DNA of 64,000 bases from Pseudomonas violetae (GCF_023072615.1 NZ_JAKNRW010000012.1:1-64000); one strand, 5' to 3'. Shown: positions 8,308-17,441, numbered from the stretch's first letter. Numbers and translations are program-made. Notes: generated by a model from the letters alone, not told the origin.

Positions 8308-8516
8308 CGGCGACCCTCTTTCTCGAAAATTGACTGGCATGGCACGCAACGCAAGATTCCACCGAGCGCCTGGCGCGCTCTGGGGATCTCGTTGTCACAG
8401 TCCAGGTATTCGCTACGGCTTGGCCCGATCGGGCGCGGCTGGGCCAACTGGGCGGCAATGGCCTGGTCACGTTGGCGTTGCTCCGTTGCCTGGGCGCGAT
8501 CGAACGGGCAAGTCAT
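8304..8516 (-). CDS. TraR/DksA-type zinc finger protein with a lost ligand
   Basis: A 70-residue protein of the phage TraR/DksA group. The C-terminal half carries the diagnostic EIPRARQALGG segment followed by an intact CVPC pair. In relatives a first CxxC pair precedes the IPxxR segment; here only the second of those Cys residues remains (YLDCDNEIP), so the zinc site may be weak or missing. Members of this family bind the RNA polymerase secondary channel, but the phage role is not settled. It overlaps both neighbours by ATGA. Confidence 0.75.
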   Translation of the reverse strand: MTCPFDRAQATEQRQRDQAIAAQLAQPRPIGPSRSEYLDCDNEIPRARQALGGILRCVPCQSIFEKEGRR

Positions 8517-8968
8517 CAGCTCAGCCCCTCGATCTCGGTAGCGTCGAGATACGGCACACCATTGATGTGGACGAAGTCCGGACTGGTGACGTCGAACGGC
8601 ACCTTGTGCTTGGACGTCTCCCCGCCCTTGGTGTCGATGTTGAGCAGGCTCGATACGCGCAACTTGCAGCCGAAGGCCTCCACGCGCAGTTCATCCACCG
8701 GGGTCTTGGCGAAGAACACTATGTCGAACGGCTCAAGCGCCCGAAAGCTGCCGGCAGCGCGCGCCGCATCGATCAGCAGATTGAAGTTGACCGTGTCGAA
8801 CTCCATTTCGCCGCCGGCGGCGACGTCGCCATCGACGTGCCCATTGGGCACTCCTCGCGATTGCGCCACGGCGGTGTTGTCGGTGATGTCCAGGGTGCAG
8901 GTTTGGACGTGAATCAAGCTGTCGCCCAGGTTCACGTCGAAGTTTTTGCCGCCAATGCGTGCAGACAT
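8516..8968 (-). CDS. Phage major tail tube protein (FII-like)
   Basis: A 150-residue protein directly after the sheath gene. It has the features of HP1-type tube proteins: an N-terminal GGKNFDVNLGD strand region, the ARAAGSFRALEPFDIVFFAKT segment, and an end that makes inter-ring contacts. In P2-like phages the tube polymerises around the tape measure inside the sheath. The six-base gap from the sheath stop and the ATGA overlap with the next gene show tight co-expression. The assignment rests mainly on position and overall resemblance. Confidence 0.8.
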   Translation of the reverse strand: MSARIGGKNFDVNLGDSLIHVQTCTLDITDNTAVAQSRGVPNGHVDGDVAAGGEMEFDTVNFNLLIDAARAAGSFRALEPFDIVFFAKTPVDELRVEAFGCKLRVSSLLNIDTKGGETSKHKVPFDVTSPDFVHINGVPYLDATEIEGLS

Positions 8969-8974
8969 GCGGGA

Positions 8975-10090
8975 TTACTCCGAATCGTCGGTGGAAAGGT
9001 CGAGGGCGATGTTGGCCGTCAGATCCTTGGGGCAGTTGTGCGGTCGCAGCGTGATGTAGGCCTCGATCTTGGTCTTGCTCTGCCAGACCAGGACAATGTC
9101 GCCGTCCTTGGGTGGCTGGATCTCGCCGGGGAACACCTGGCCCGCGAAGGTCACGGACTTGGCCATCGCCCGCAGTGGCGCCATCAGCGCGCTGGTGTTG
9201 GCAGCCATGCTGTTGGCGGTGTTGTTCAGGCGGCGATCGCCCACGCGTTGGATCAGCAGGATCCGGACCTTGCGCGCCGCCTTGTCGGCCAGACGCAGGT
9301 ACTCGACCACCTGGTAATCGCTACCCGGGGCATCGAGCATATTGGCGTCAGCCCAGAACACGCCGGGGTAGTCCGGATAGGTCTGAGTAACCGAGAAACG
9401 GGCAGTGTCCAGCTCGGCACGGATCGCGGACGGCAACGGGATCGACTCAGAGTCGACAGGAACAGAGCCCAGACCCAGCACTGCACCGGTGGCCACACGC
9501 ATGGGGCTGTCGGCAATGCTTACGGCCGCGTTGGCCAGGCGCCCGGCCAGCACGCCCTGGTCGTTGCCGTGCAGCAGCGGCACGACACATACACGCGGTG
9601 CCGCGATGCTGTCAGTGATCTGGCGTTGCTCGGTCAGGTACTGCGTCCAGGTCTGCACCAACTGGATGCCGGCCGTGGCCGCGATCACAAAGGCACGACG
9701 GCCGTAGGTGTTGTTCAGCGCAATGGCCGCGTCATGCATGGCGGTCAGCTCGGCGCCGGTCGTCACCGGTTTGGTGATGACGATCGACTCCACCGAATAG
9801 CCCTGCTGTTGCGCGTAGGTCAGTGCGTCTTGCCAATTACCATCGGCCGCGATCGGCGCTGCCAGGCAGGCCCAGCGGTCGCCGCCATTGGCACGGGCGG
9901 CGGTGATTTGGGTTTTCAGGCTGCTGTCGGGGATGCCCAGCTGGACGGCCAGGTCGCTCTGGGTGTTAAGCGGAATGAGCTGGCCGACGTTTTTAGCGCC
10001 TGGGCCGATGAAGAGGAAATAGCGCTCGATCTCGGTCACGGCACCCTGGCCGAGGTTGAGATTGTTGACGCTGACTTTGCCGAGTGCCAT
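8975..10090 (-). CDS. Phage contractile tail sheath protein (FI-like)
   Basis: A 371-residue sheath protein. It begins MALGKVSVNNLNLGQGAVTEIERYFLFIG, a form typical of HP1/K139 sheaths, and has the conserved C-terminal region with the LADKAARKVRILLIQRVGDR helix. The sheath surrounds the tube and contracts at infection, showing that the phage is a myovirus. It is a little shorter than P2 FI (396 residues). It lies between the gpS-like gene and the tube gene. Confidence 0.88.
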   Translation of the reverse strand: MALGKVSVNNLNLGQGAVTEIERYFLFIGPGAKNVGQLIPLNTQSDLAVQLGIPDSSLKTQITAARANGGDRWACLAAPIAADGNWQDALTYAQQQGYSVESIVITKPVTTGAELTAMHDAAIALNNTYGRRAFVIAATAGIQLVQTWTQYLTEQRQITDSIAAPRVCVVPLLHGNDQGVLAGRLANAAVSIADSPMRVATGAVLGLGSVPVDSESIPLPSAIRAELDTARFSVTQTYPDYPGVFWADANMLDAPGSDYQVVEYLRLADKAARKVRILLIQRVGDRRLNNTANSMAANTSALMAPLRAMAKSVTFAGQVFPGEIQPPKDGDIVLVWQSKTKIEAYITLRPHNCPKDLTANIALDLSTDDSE

Positions 10091-10102
10091 GCAGTGCCTC
10101 GC

Positions 10103-10783
10103 TTAGCGGGGTGAGTTGAGGATTTGTTGCAGCACCTGGTTGAGCAGCAGACCAGTGTCGCGCTCGGTGCTTGCGCCGAGGAACTGCCGTTTAGGCAGGG
10201 TGATTTCCCAGCTTTGCTTGCCGGTTGATTCGGATTGTTCTTCGCTGAGGATGCGGATCAGCAGCCCGGCCTGGGCGTAGTTCACATGCTCCAGAATCCA
10301 GGCCACCGGGGGCCGGCTCAGACTCTTTTTGCCCGCTTGGCGCACCTTGAAGCCCAACCTGCGCAGGCGTTTGGCCTGCTTTTCGGTAGCGGCGAGGCCT
10401 TCAGGTACCCGGTTCCAGCGCTTCATCTGGGCAGCGGTGCGGCGTTCGGAGGTGCCGTTATGCTGCTGGGCAGCGACCCAACTGGTCAGCGCATTGCGCC
10501 AGCCCAGGACAGCCTGGTCAGGCGTCACGCTGGTGACCTGCAGCAACTTGCCCAGGCCGGCTTCCATCTTCTTCTTACCCTTCTCTGGATTCTTGCGAGC
10601 TTCGAAGGGCGAGCCGTCCAGGTTCTGCTGATTGCGGATGTTCTTGCGGCTCATGGTGCGTACGCGCTTGCTGACGTTGTTCAACAGCCGCCGACGCAAT
10701 CGCGGCGGCAGGCTGAGCAATGCCAACTGCTCGCGCACGCCCAGCTGGCCGCGCACGTCCAGGTCAAAAGTGCTACGCGCCAT
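10103..10783 (-). CDS. Phage virion morphogenesis protein (gpS-like)
   Basis: A 226-residue basic protein of the gpS tail-completion family. The segment RLLNNVSKRVRTMSRKNIRNQQNLDGSPF, with an Arg/Lys-rich helix followed by the conserved DGSPF, is diagnostic. It is longer than P2 gpS (150 residues) through an extended Lys/Arg-rich middle and C-terminus. Its start overlaps the gpR stop by eleven bases. In P2 the S and R products finish the tail before it joins the head. Confidence 0.82.
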   Translation of the reverse strand: MARSTFDLDVRGQLGVREQLALLSLPPRLRRRLLNNVSKRVRTMSRKNIRNQQNLDGSPFEARKNPEKGKKKMEAGLGKLLQVTSVTPDQAVLGWRNALTSWVAAQQHNGTSERRTAAQMKRWNRVPEGLAATEKQAKRLRRLGFKVRQAGKKSLSRPPVAWILEHVNYAQAGLLIRILSEEQSESTGKQSWEITLPKRQFLGASTERDTGLLLNQVLQQILNSPR

Positions 10784-11219
10784 GGGTGGCCACCTCGCCC
10801 TGCTCCGCTATCCACAGGTCAAACGGGATGAATGACCAGGTGGCGCCGAAAGCCTCGATCTCGCCGGCCGGATCTTCGGCGAGGTACTGCGGCTCGACAA
10901 ATTCCAGGGTGATTTCGACGTCAGCCAGGTCCTGGTCGAGCATCTCGATGGCGAACGCCGGCGCGGCCAAGTCTTCATCGCGATCGGGGTCATTGCTGGC
11001 CAGCCAACTGCCCACCAACGCCATCAGCCGGCCCGGGTGATCGGCGAAGCGCTCCATGATGATGACGGCGCGATAGCGCATATCACCCATGTGCAGGCCG
11101 GCAACGTCCGGCTTCCAGATCAGTTCCAGGTTGACCTGATCGGTGAAGCTGTCGAGCTGCTCAGGCAGTACCAGTTCGCGCTTGATCAGGAAGGTGGTAA
11201 GGGCGCGGAGCTTGTTCAT
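10773..11219 (-). CDS. Phage tail completion protein (gpR-like)
   Basis: A 148-residue protein matching the P2 gpR family: N-terminal MNKLRALTTFLIKREL, the central VNLELIWKPDVAGL strand, and an acidic middle (NDPDRDEDL). P2 gpR is 155 residues. It starts within ATGA of the head-completion gene stop (11216-11219) and runs into gpS. It works in capping the head-proximal end of the tail. No defect is visible. Confidence 0.83.
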   Translation of the reverse strand: MNKLRALTTFLIKRELVLPEQLDSFTDQVNLELIWKPDVAGLHMGDMRYRAVIIMERFADHPGRLMALVGSWLASNDPDRDEDLAAPAFAIEMLDQDLADVEITLEFVEPQYLAEDPAGEIEAFGATWSFIPFDLWIAEQGEVATHGA

Positions 11220-11677
11220 AGCAGTGCCGCCGTGATGCGGCCACGGCCCTGGAGTGAACGAATGGACTGTTGGCTGAACTCCAGAAAGGTTTCACCTCGC
11301 TCGGGCAGCTCTTTGCCGGTGTTCTCCGCACTTTCACGGCGAGTGACGGTGGCGAACTGAGTCAGCAAACTGGCTTTGGCGCGGCAGTACACGGCGCGCT
11401 TGTACGTCGCTGCGTGAAATGTGCGCTCCGGCAGCACCATAGGGTCTGCAGATTCCACGCTGGTGACGCCCGCGTTTTGCCATGCAGCCTTGCGCTTGGA
11501 GAGATCACCGTTGACCTCGATCATTGCCGTGGTCAGATCAGTGGCCAGCATGTCTACCAGGTACTCCGCCGGCAGGCGGTAACCCTTCTGAAATTCGGCC
11601 AAAGAGAGGTTCGGCCAGAAGCCGTCGTTCTCGATCACCTGTTCCACAAAGGTGGTGGGTTTCCCGGAAAAGCTCAT
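11216..11677 (-). CDS. Phage head completion protein (gpL-like)
   Basis: A 153-residue protein of the gpL head completion/stabilisation family. It contains the WPNLSLAEFQKGYRLP segment and the later RAVYCRAKASLLTQF helix. P2 gpL is 169 residues. It follows the small terminase subunit after a 97-base gap and precedes gpR, the P2 order. It closes the portal after packaging so that the tail can attach. Confidence 0.83.
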   Translation of the reverse strand: MSFSGKPTTFVEQVIENDGFWPNLSLAEFQKGYRLPAEYLVDMLATDLTTAMIEVNGDLSKRKAAWQNAGVTSVESADPMVLPERTFHAATYKRAVYCRAKASLLTQFATVTRRESAENTGKELPERGETFLEFSQQSIRSLQGRGRITAALL

Positions 11678-11774
11678 TGCTGGGCACTCGAATAGGGGCG
11701 GGAAAACTGTTTCAGTGGGTCAGGCCATAAATGGCTGGCTCACATCCACAGTTTCTCGCCGGGGGGGTAGTCGG

Positions 11775-12491
11775 TTATTCGGCGGCTTTCTCAGCCAGTT
11801 CTTTTGCCAGTGCCTTGCGAGCGCCTTCCAGACGCGTGCCCACACCGACAGCGGCGTGCAACTCGGTGGCGCGCTCGAAGTGAACGACGGCCTTCGCCCA
11901 GTCCTTGGCCGTCATCGCTCGGATGCCAATCAACTTGTGGTACTTGGCCGGGATCTGCTCAGTTAGCTGCCATTCGCCATCTACACGGGGCAACAGATCG
12001 GACAGGTAAGGCTCAGGGCTACGACCGGCCTTCTGCTCAGCTTCGGCCCACTCGATCACCGCATCTGCGACGAAGGTCGGCACGTCACGCTTGAAGCGCT
12101 CCGGCATGGCCTGACCTTGCTCCATGACGAAGTTCGCCAGGTCCAACCCCGCTTCGAACTGCACGGTGTCAAACAGCCAGACAAGAACCTGCATCACCAC
12201 CGAGTTCGGGAAACTCAATCCGGAATCGCGATAGCGCTGCACGTAGTCCAGGTATTTGGGCAGCAGTTCGTCACGCTTGAGCTGCTGACGCAGTTCGCGG
12301 CTGTTGATCGCGCCAATGCGCTCCAGATCCACAGCCAAGGCGTCTTCCATCAGCTTCAGGTGCTTTTTGCCGTTGGCAGGGCTGGAAAGCGCGGTGGCGG
12401 ATGAATACACCATCGCTTCGGCACCGGCGCGTACAGCGGCGGCTGGACCTTCGGCTTGAACGCGGCGCTTGTGCGCCAGTGCCAGGCTCAT
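11775..12491 (-). CDS. Phage terminase small subunit (gpM-like)
   Basis: A 238-residue terminase endonuclease subunit (P2 gpM is 247). The start MSLALAHKRRVQAEG and the LMEDALAVDLERIGAI and RDSGLSFPNSVVMQVLVWLFD segments are those of the P2 M family. It recognises and cuts the cos site together with the large subunit. The ATG at 12491 overlaps the capsid gene stop. The C-terminal 45 residues are Ala/Lys/Glu-rich and helical. Confidence 0.87.
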   Translation of the reverse strand: MSLALAHKRRVQAEGPAAAVRAGAEAMVYSSATALSSPANGKKHLKLMEDALAVDLERIGAINSRELRQQLKRDELLPKYLDYVQRYRDSGLSFPNSVVMQVLVWLFDTVQFEAGLDLANFVMEQGQAMPERFKRDVPTFVADAVIEWAEAEQKAGRSPEPYLSDLLPRVDGEWQLTEQIPAKYHKLIGIRAMTAKDWAKAVVHFERATELHAAVGVGTRLEGARKALAKELAEKAAE

Positions 12492-13507
12492 CAGACGAGC
12501 TCCACGTTTTCAGCAGCGGCAAATTTCTCCAGCTGCTCGATCACGTAGCCTTCGTTACGGCCGTTGTAATCCTCGACGCGAGACCGTTTCGGGTTCTCGA
12601 TCAAGTGACGACGCCAGCTGCTGTCCTGGAAGTAGATCGACAGGTTGTCCCAGCTGGTGACGACCACAGCGTTGACTGGGAAATGTGGCACGGTGAAGGT
12701 CGGCAGACCGCCGTAGGTCGCAATGACCTGGGCGCTTTCAATGCGCTCTTTCTCGGTGGGCTTGCCGGCCTGATTGGAATACAGCTTGGCCTTGTCAGCG
12801 GCCAGCAGATCGCTGCCCACGATGGCAATCAAGTCGCCGCCGTCACGGAAAACCGAACTGATCATCTGCTTGACGTCGTGCACCAGGGCGTCGAGGTTTT
12901 CATAGTCGCCGCCAGCGCCGAGGGTAATCTTGCCAGCAGTCGCGCCCTCCTCGAGAACCTGCTCAGGGATCTGCTCGCGGGCGATCTGCAGCCAGCCCTT
13001 GTTCACGTCCTGCAGCATCGGGCTGGTAGCCAGATTGGTCTGGGGCGCAGCTGCAACGCCATGCCAGCCGATCATGATCCGGTCCAGAGCGATTTGCTTC
13101 TGCACCGCCGCCGAGTAGCGATCAGCGAAGTCCGGGAACTTGGCCCAGCTGTCGATCTTGGCAAACGGCAGACCGACGTCCGACTCGGTGTGGAACAGCT
13201 CGTAACCCAAGCCGTTCAGGTCGGAAACGTCTTTAGCTTCGCGATCGGTGGTTTTGGTGTTGGTGCGGCTGGTAACCGGACCATTCACCCCAAACATGAC
13301 CTTCTCGCCCTTGATCTCGGTCACGGGCACGACGTTGATGCGCTCGAGGAAGTCGGCGCGCTCGGTGATTTTGTCGTTCAGTTCCTGGGCAATGCTCGGC
13401 TCGACGTTGAACTGACGCGTCACATCGACGTTGTAGGTCTCGGCGATGGCCAGGCAAAGCGCAGAATATTGCAGCACGGCACGATTGCTTAAAGATTGCT
13501 GGCTCAT
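12491..13507 (-). CDS. Phage major capsid protein (gpN-like)
   Basis: A 338-residue major capsid precursor of the P2 gpN family (P2: 357). I chose the ATG at 13507 (MSQQSLSNRAVLQYSALCLAIAETY), the usual N-terminus, over a longer frame from 13666 that overlaps the scaffold gene. Family features include ERADFLERINVVPVTEIKGEKV and the C-terminal EGYVIEQLEKFAAAENVELV. In P2 the gpO protease trims the N-terminus during head maturation. It is followed by gpM with a four-base overlap. Confidence 0.92.
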   Translation of the reverse strand: MSQQSLSNRAVLQYSALCLAIAETYNVDVTRQFNVEPSIAQELNDKITERADFLERINVVPVTEIKGEKVMFGVNGPVTSRTNTKTTDREAKDVSDLNGLGYELFHTESDVGLPFAKIDSWAKFPDFADRYSAAVQKQIALDRIMIGWHGVAAAPQTNLATSPMLQDVNKGWLQIAREQIPEQVLEEGATAGKITLGAGGDYENLDALVHDVKQMISSVFRDGGDLIAIVGSDLLAADKAKLYSNQAGKPTEKERIESAQVIATYGGLPTFTVPHFPVNAVVVTSWDNLSIYFQDSSWRRHLIENPKRSRVEDYNGRNEGYVIEQLEKFAAAENVELV

Positions 13508-13508
13508 G

Positions 13509-14417
13509 TCACAACACCCGCTTTTTGATTTCGGTGGAACCGGTGGTTTTCGGCAGTGGCAAACCGGTGGTGGTGTTGAAGGCTTTTTCCAGTAGCGCTT
13601 CGATACGATCGAGACGCTTGCTGTCGCTGCCGTTCTTGGCGAATTCACGCTCCGTTTCGGCTTCACTCACGACGATGTCGACAGCTGCCTTTACGTCTTC
13701 AACTTCAGTGGTAACAGGGGCGGTGACATCAACAGTCGCCGGTTCGATCACAGCGGCCAGGCCGGTGACGACAAGGCCGAGTTGTTCGTTCAAGGCTTTC
13801 AAAGCCTTGGCTGTAGCTTCATCCATTGGGGGTTTGCTCTCGGTGGGAGTGGTCTGGGTCGTTTCCGTGGAGGTGTCTTCAACAGCGAAGTGCTTAAACA
13901 GGCGGCTTAGCATGTTGGTCAACATGCCAATCTCACCTTTGGGCTCCTCCTCACCCAGCACGCCAAGAGGTACAGACGCGGCGTAATGCACGGGCTCGCC
14001 GGTTTTTCGGGAAAAGTAGAGCTCCTGGGTGCCCAGGCTGGCCGGCGAATCGGTCACGGCAAGGCCGGACAAGTAGGCTTTGCCGCTGTTTGCGAAGTTC
14101 GGGGTGATTTCGATGCTGGTGAACAGCTTTTCACCCTGGTCGTTGAGGCAGAGCAGCTTGTCGTTGGGCTTGAGCTGAGCTTCTAGTGCGACTTGGCCTG
14201 GTTCGAGACCTTCGGCTTCTTCAACCAGGCGCACCGAAAAGACGGTGCCGTGGGAGCCGAACCAACGATCGTGCTCACACCAGATCACTGCCGTGTATTT
14301 GGCTGGGTTGTAGGTCTCAGCGATATCACGCAGTTCCTGGGGAAGGATCTCGCGACCGTCAGCGGTAGTGCCGCTGGTGGCGACACGTTTCCAGAACGAA
14401 ACAAGGGAACGGGGCAT
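13509..14417 (-). CDS. Capsid scaffolding protein and protease (gpO-like)
   Basis: A 302-residue GPO-family protein (P2: 284). The N-terminal half is a serine protease with the WCEHDRWFGSHG segment (catalytic His region) and LAVTDSPASLGTQEL carrying the nucleophilic Ser. The C-terminal half (about 190-290) is an acidic, Thr/Val/Glu-rich scaffold that holds capsid subunits before cleavage. It is the first gene of the leftward head operon, diverging from the terminase large subunit gene. Its stop is one base before the capsid start. Confidence 0.9.
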   Translation of the reverse strand: MPRSLVSFWKRVATSGTTADGREILPQELRDIAETYNPAKYTAVIWCEHDRWFGSHGTVFSVRLVEEAEGLEPGQVALEAQLKPNDKLLCLNDQGEKLFTSIEITPNFANSGKAYLSGLAVTDSPASLGTQELYFSRKTGEPVHYAASVPLGVLGEEEPKGEIGMLTNMLSRLFKHFAVEDTSTETTQTTPTESKPPMDEATAKALKALNEQLGLVVTGLAAVIEPATVDVTAPVTTEVEDVKAAVDIVVSEAETEREFAKNGSDSKRLDRIEALLEKAFNTTTGLPLPKTTGSTEIKKRVL

Positions 14418-14579
14418 GGGCGATAACTGCGCTCAATCGGTGATTTGAGCCGCCACGATAGGGAGCTGCAGACCTCCAAACAAACGATTCACTTTTGCCT
14501 CGGTCCTATTTTCACGTTATAGGTTTAACCCGGATTTTAAGCCCACGTTTCCAGCGTTTTCGCCGCATAGACTGCGGCC
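14418..14579. promoter_or_regulatory. Divergent late promoter region between scaffold and terminase genes
   Basis: This 162-base gap separates the leftward head operon (gpO) from the rightward terminase-portal pair, the place of the divergent P/O late promoters in P2. It contains the interrupted palindrome CCTAT-N9-ATAGG (14505-14523), a candidate site for the Ogr-type activator encoded at 17499. No convincing -35 element is seen, as expected for activator-dependent late promoters. The site assignment is inference. Confidence 0.4.
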
Positions 14580-16643
14580 ATGCCATACGCCCCCGAACTT
14601 AAAGAAGCCGCAAGACGCCTCTATTTACGCCGCTGCAAGCCGCGTGAAATTCAGGCGCAACTGTCCCTGCCCAACATCCGGATCATTTACTACTGGATCC
14701 GCCAGGGAGAGTGGGACGACATGCTGTCGGATGAAGAACCGCTGACGGCCGTCGGCCGGCGAATCACCCTCATCCTCGACAAATCCACGTCGTTGACCAA
14801 GGCCGACCTGGACGAGCTCGATCGATTGACCACCGTTCGCGAGCGACTATTGAAGCAATCCGCGAAGCCGGTACCGGCACCGATCGGCGATTCGCTGGCG
14901 GACGATGGCCAGCGCAAAGAAGGACAGCGCAACGAACGCCGGGAGCGAGGCGAGCGCAACGATAAGGGCGGAAAGAAGCGCGAGAAAAAGACCAAGAACG
15001 AAGTAGGCGAACTGACCGAGGTGGACTTTCTCGACAAGTTCATCAGCAAAATGTACGGCTACCAGAAGGAATTGTTTGCGGCCAAACAGAACCCGCTGAC
15101 AAGCCGAATCCGTAACATCCTCAAAAGCCGCCAGGTGGGTCTGACGTACTACTTCGCCGGCGAAGCGTTCATGGACGCCGTACTGACCGGTGACAACCAG
15201 ATCTTCCTGTCAGCCAGCCGCGCCCAGTCCGAGATCTTCCGCAGCTACATCGTGTCGTTCGCTCAGGAGTGGTTCGGCCTGGAGTTGACCGGCAACCCGA
15301 TCGTGCTCAGTAAAGACGGCAAACCGTGGGCCGAACTGCGTTTTCTCAGCACCAATAGCAGCACCGCTCAGGGTCACCACGGCCATGTCTATGTGGATGA
15401 GTACTTCTGGATCCGCGATTTCGAGAAGCTGAACACCGTCGCCAGTGCCATGGCCACCCACAAGAAGTGGCGCAAAACCTATTTCTCGACCCCCAGCGCT
15501 GTGTCACACCAGGCGTATCCGTTCTGGACCGGTGAGAAGTTTCGCAACAGCAAGCGCAAAAACGCCAAAGATCCGTGGCCGAGCGAAGCCCAAGCCGCCG
15601 CTGGATCACTCTGTCCGGATGGGCAATGGCGCAAGGTCATCACGATTCTCGACGCGATCGCTGGCGGGTGCGATCTGTTCGACCTCGAGCAGCTGCAGCT
15701 GGAGTACGACGAGGACAAGTTTCAGCAGCTGTTCCTGTGCAAGTTCATCGACAGCACGCAGAGCGCCTTTTCCCTGGTCGATCTCGAGCGCTGTTATTCC
15801 GACCTGTCGTTGTGGACCGACTACGACCCCGACGACCCCCGCCCATTCGGCAACAGTCCCGTCTGGATCGGTTACGACCCCAGCCGCACACGCGATGACG
15901 CCAGCTGCGTGGTGGTCGCCCCGCCACTGGAGAATGGTGGCAAGTTCCGGATCCTTGAGAAACACAGCTGGCGCGGGCAGTCGTTCAAGTACCAGGCCGA
16001 CCAGGTCAAGAAGCTCACTGAGCGTTTCAACGTGCAGCACATCGGCATCGATACCACCGGCATCGGTTACGGCGTGTTCGACCTGGTGCGCGACTTCTAC
16101 CCGCGTGCGACCTCGATCCACTACAGCCTCGAGACCAAGAACACCCTGGTGCTAAAAGCGCAGGACACGATTCAGGGCAGCCGAATCGAGTGGGATGCCG
16201 GTTGGAACGACATCGCTCAGGCGTTCCTGACGATCAAGCGAGGCACCACAAACGGCGGTCAGGTCACGTACAGCGCGTCACGGACCGACGCGTCCGGTCA
16301 TGCCGATATCGCCTGGGCGATCATGCACGCCCTGGCCCATGAACCCCTCAACACCAACAAGCAGCGGCGCAGCCGCTACACACTCAGCGGACCAAACACC
16401 CATGGGCAAACCAGCAAAAACCCAGCACAGCACAGCGGCTCCCGGGCCCATGCGGGCGTTTTCATTCGGCGCACCGGAACAGGTGCTCACCGAGAACATC
16501 GGGCACTACCTGGGCGTGTTCGCCAGCCACGACGGACAAACCTACACGCCTCCGGTGTCACGCCAGGGTCTGGCCAAGTTGCTGCGCGCCAACGCTCACC
16601 ACGGCGCCATTCCCGGCTTCAAACGCAACCTACTGCTGCGTGA
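14580..16643 (+). CDS. Phage terminase large subunit (gpP-like), C-terminus runs into portal gene
   Basis: A terminase ATPase/nuclease of the P2 gpP family, 687 residues as read. It has the N-terminal helix-turn-helix start (YAPELKEAARRLYLRRCKPREI), an ATPase core around 165-300 with the YVDEYFWI Walker B-type motif, and a nuclease domain with GYDPSRTRDDAS (acidic residue) and the HADIAWAIMHAL end motif. In relatives (P2: 590 residues) the protein ends soon after that motif. Here the frame continues about 80 codons over the portal gene as low-complexity Arg/Pro/Ser-rich sequence, so the last 242 bases probably reflect a lost stop or a frameshift. Core function is probably kept. Confidence 0.88.
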   Translation: MPYAPELKEAARRLYLRRCKPREIQAQLSLPNIRIIYYWIRQGEWDDMLSDEEPLTAVGRRITLILDKSTSLTKADLDELDRLTTVRERLLKQSAKPVPAPIGDSLADDGQRKEGQRNERRERGERNDKGGKKREKKTKNEVGELTEVDFLDKFISKMYGYQKELFAAKQNPLTSRIRNILKSRQVGLTYYFAGEAFMDAVLTGDNQIFLSASRAQSEIFRSYIVSFAQEWFGLELTGNPIVLSKDGKPWAELRFLSTNSSTAQGHHGHVYVDEYFWIRDFEKLNTVASAMATHKKWRKTYFSTPSAVSHQAYPFWTGEKFRNSKRKNAKDPWPSEAQAAAGSLCPDGQWRKVITILDAIAGGCDLFDLEQLQLEYDEDKFQQLFLCKFIDSTQSAFSLVDLERCYSDLSLWTDYDPDDPRPFGNSPVWIGYDPSRTRDDASCVVVAPPLENGGKFRILEKHSWRGQSFKYQADQVKKLTERFNVQHIGIDTTGIGYGVFDLVRDFYPRATSIHYSLETKNTLVLKAQDTIQGSRIEWDAGWNDIAQAFLTIKRGTTNGGQVTYSASRTDASGHADIAWAIMHALAHEPLNTNKQRRSRYTLSGPNTHGQTSKNPAQHSGSRAHAGVFIRRTGTGAHREHRALPGRVRQPRRTNLHASGVTPGSGQVAARQRSPRRHSRLQTQPTAA

Positions 16644-17433
16644 GTTCATCCCCTCACCCGGATGCTCAATCCAGACGATGAGCCGCGCAGGGCTCGATTT
16701 CAACGTGTTCGGCGAGGCGTATTTTCGCCGTAATCGAAACGCTTTCGGCCAGGTGCTGGAGATGGACCATCTGCCGGCAATCAACATGCGGGTCAAGGTT
16801 GGCGGCGGGTTTGTGATGTTGCTGCCGGACGGCAAAAAGGTGGAATTCGAGGAGGACGAAGTTGAGCATGTTCTGAACTACGACGTGGAACAGGACATTT
16901 ACGGCGTGCCCGATTACCTCGGTGGTATGCAGGCGCTGTTGCTCAACGAAGCCGCTACCCTCTTCCGCCGTCGGTACTACAGCAACGGTGCGCATGCGGG
17001 CTACATCTTCTACACCAACGACCCGAACCTAAGCGAAGACGACGAAGAGAAGCTTAAGGAACAGATCAGTGCCAGCAAAGGCGTGGGCAACTTTCGATCG
17101 ATGTTTGTGAACATCCCGGGTGGCGCCGAGAAAGCGATTCAGATCATCCCGGTGGGTGACTTTCAAGCCAAGGACGAGCTGGAGAAGGTCAAGAACATCA
17201 CGCGCAACGACGTGATCGCTGCCTGGCGCATGAACCCTGCGCTTGCCGGCATCATCCCGGAAAACAGCGCCGGTTTTGGCGACATTGAAAAGATTGATCG
17301 CGTGTACACCAGCAACGAGATCAGACCCATCTGCCAGCTGTTCAATCAGCTGAACGACACGCTACGAGATGACAGGCGATTCACCTGGAAAACTCCTAAA
17401 GAAACAGTTGATTCCACTACATCAGGCGCATAG
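16402..17433 (+). CDS. Phage portal protein (gpQ-like)
   Basis: A 343-residue portal of the PBSX/P2 Q family (P2: 344). I chose ATG 16402 (MGKPAKTQHSTAAPGPMRAF), which gives the family length; an in-frame extension to 16300 lies in terminase sequence. Diagnostic segments are FSFGAPEQVL, HGAIPGFKRNLLLREFIP, RRYYSNGAHAGYIFY and WRMNPALAGIIPEN. It forms the dodecameric ring for DNA packaging and tail joining. It overlaps the extended terminase frame by 242 bases. Confidence 0.9.
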   Translation: MGKPAKTQHSTAAPGPMRAFSFGAPEQVLTENIGHYLGVFASHDGQTYTPPVSRQGLAKLLRANAHHGAIPGFKRNLLLREFIPSPGCSIQTMSRAGLDFNVFGEAYFRRNRNAFGQVLEMDHLPAINMRVKVGGGFVMLLPDGKKVEFEEDEVEHVLNYDVEQDIYGVPDYLGGMQALLLNEAATLFRRRYYSNGAHAGYIFYTNDPNLSEDDEEKLKEQISASKGVGNFRSMFVNIPGGAEKAIQIIPVGDFQAKDELEKVKNITRNDVIAAWRMNPALAGIIPENSAGFGDIEKIDRVYTSNEIRPICQLFNQLNDTLRDDRRFTWKTPKETVDSTTSGA

Positions 17434-17441
17434 GCAAGAGA

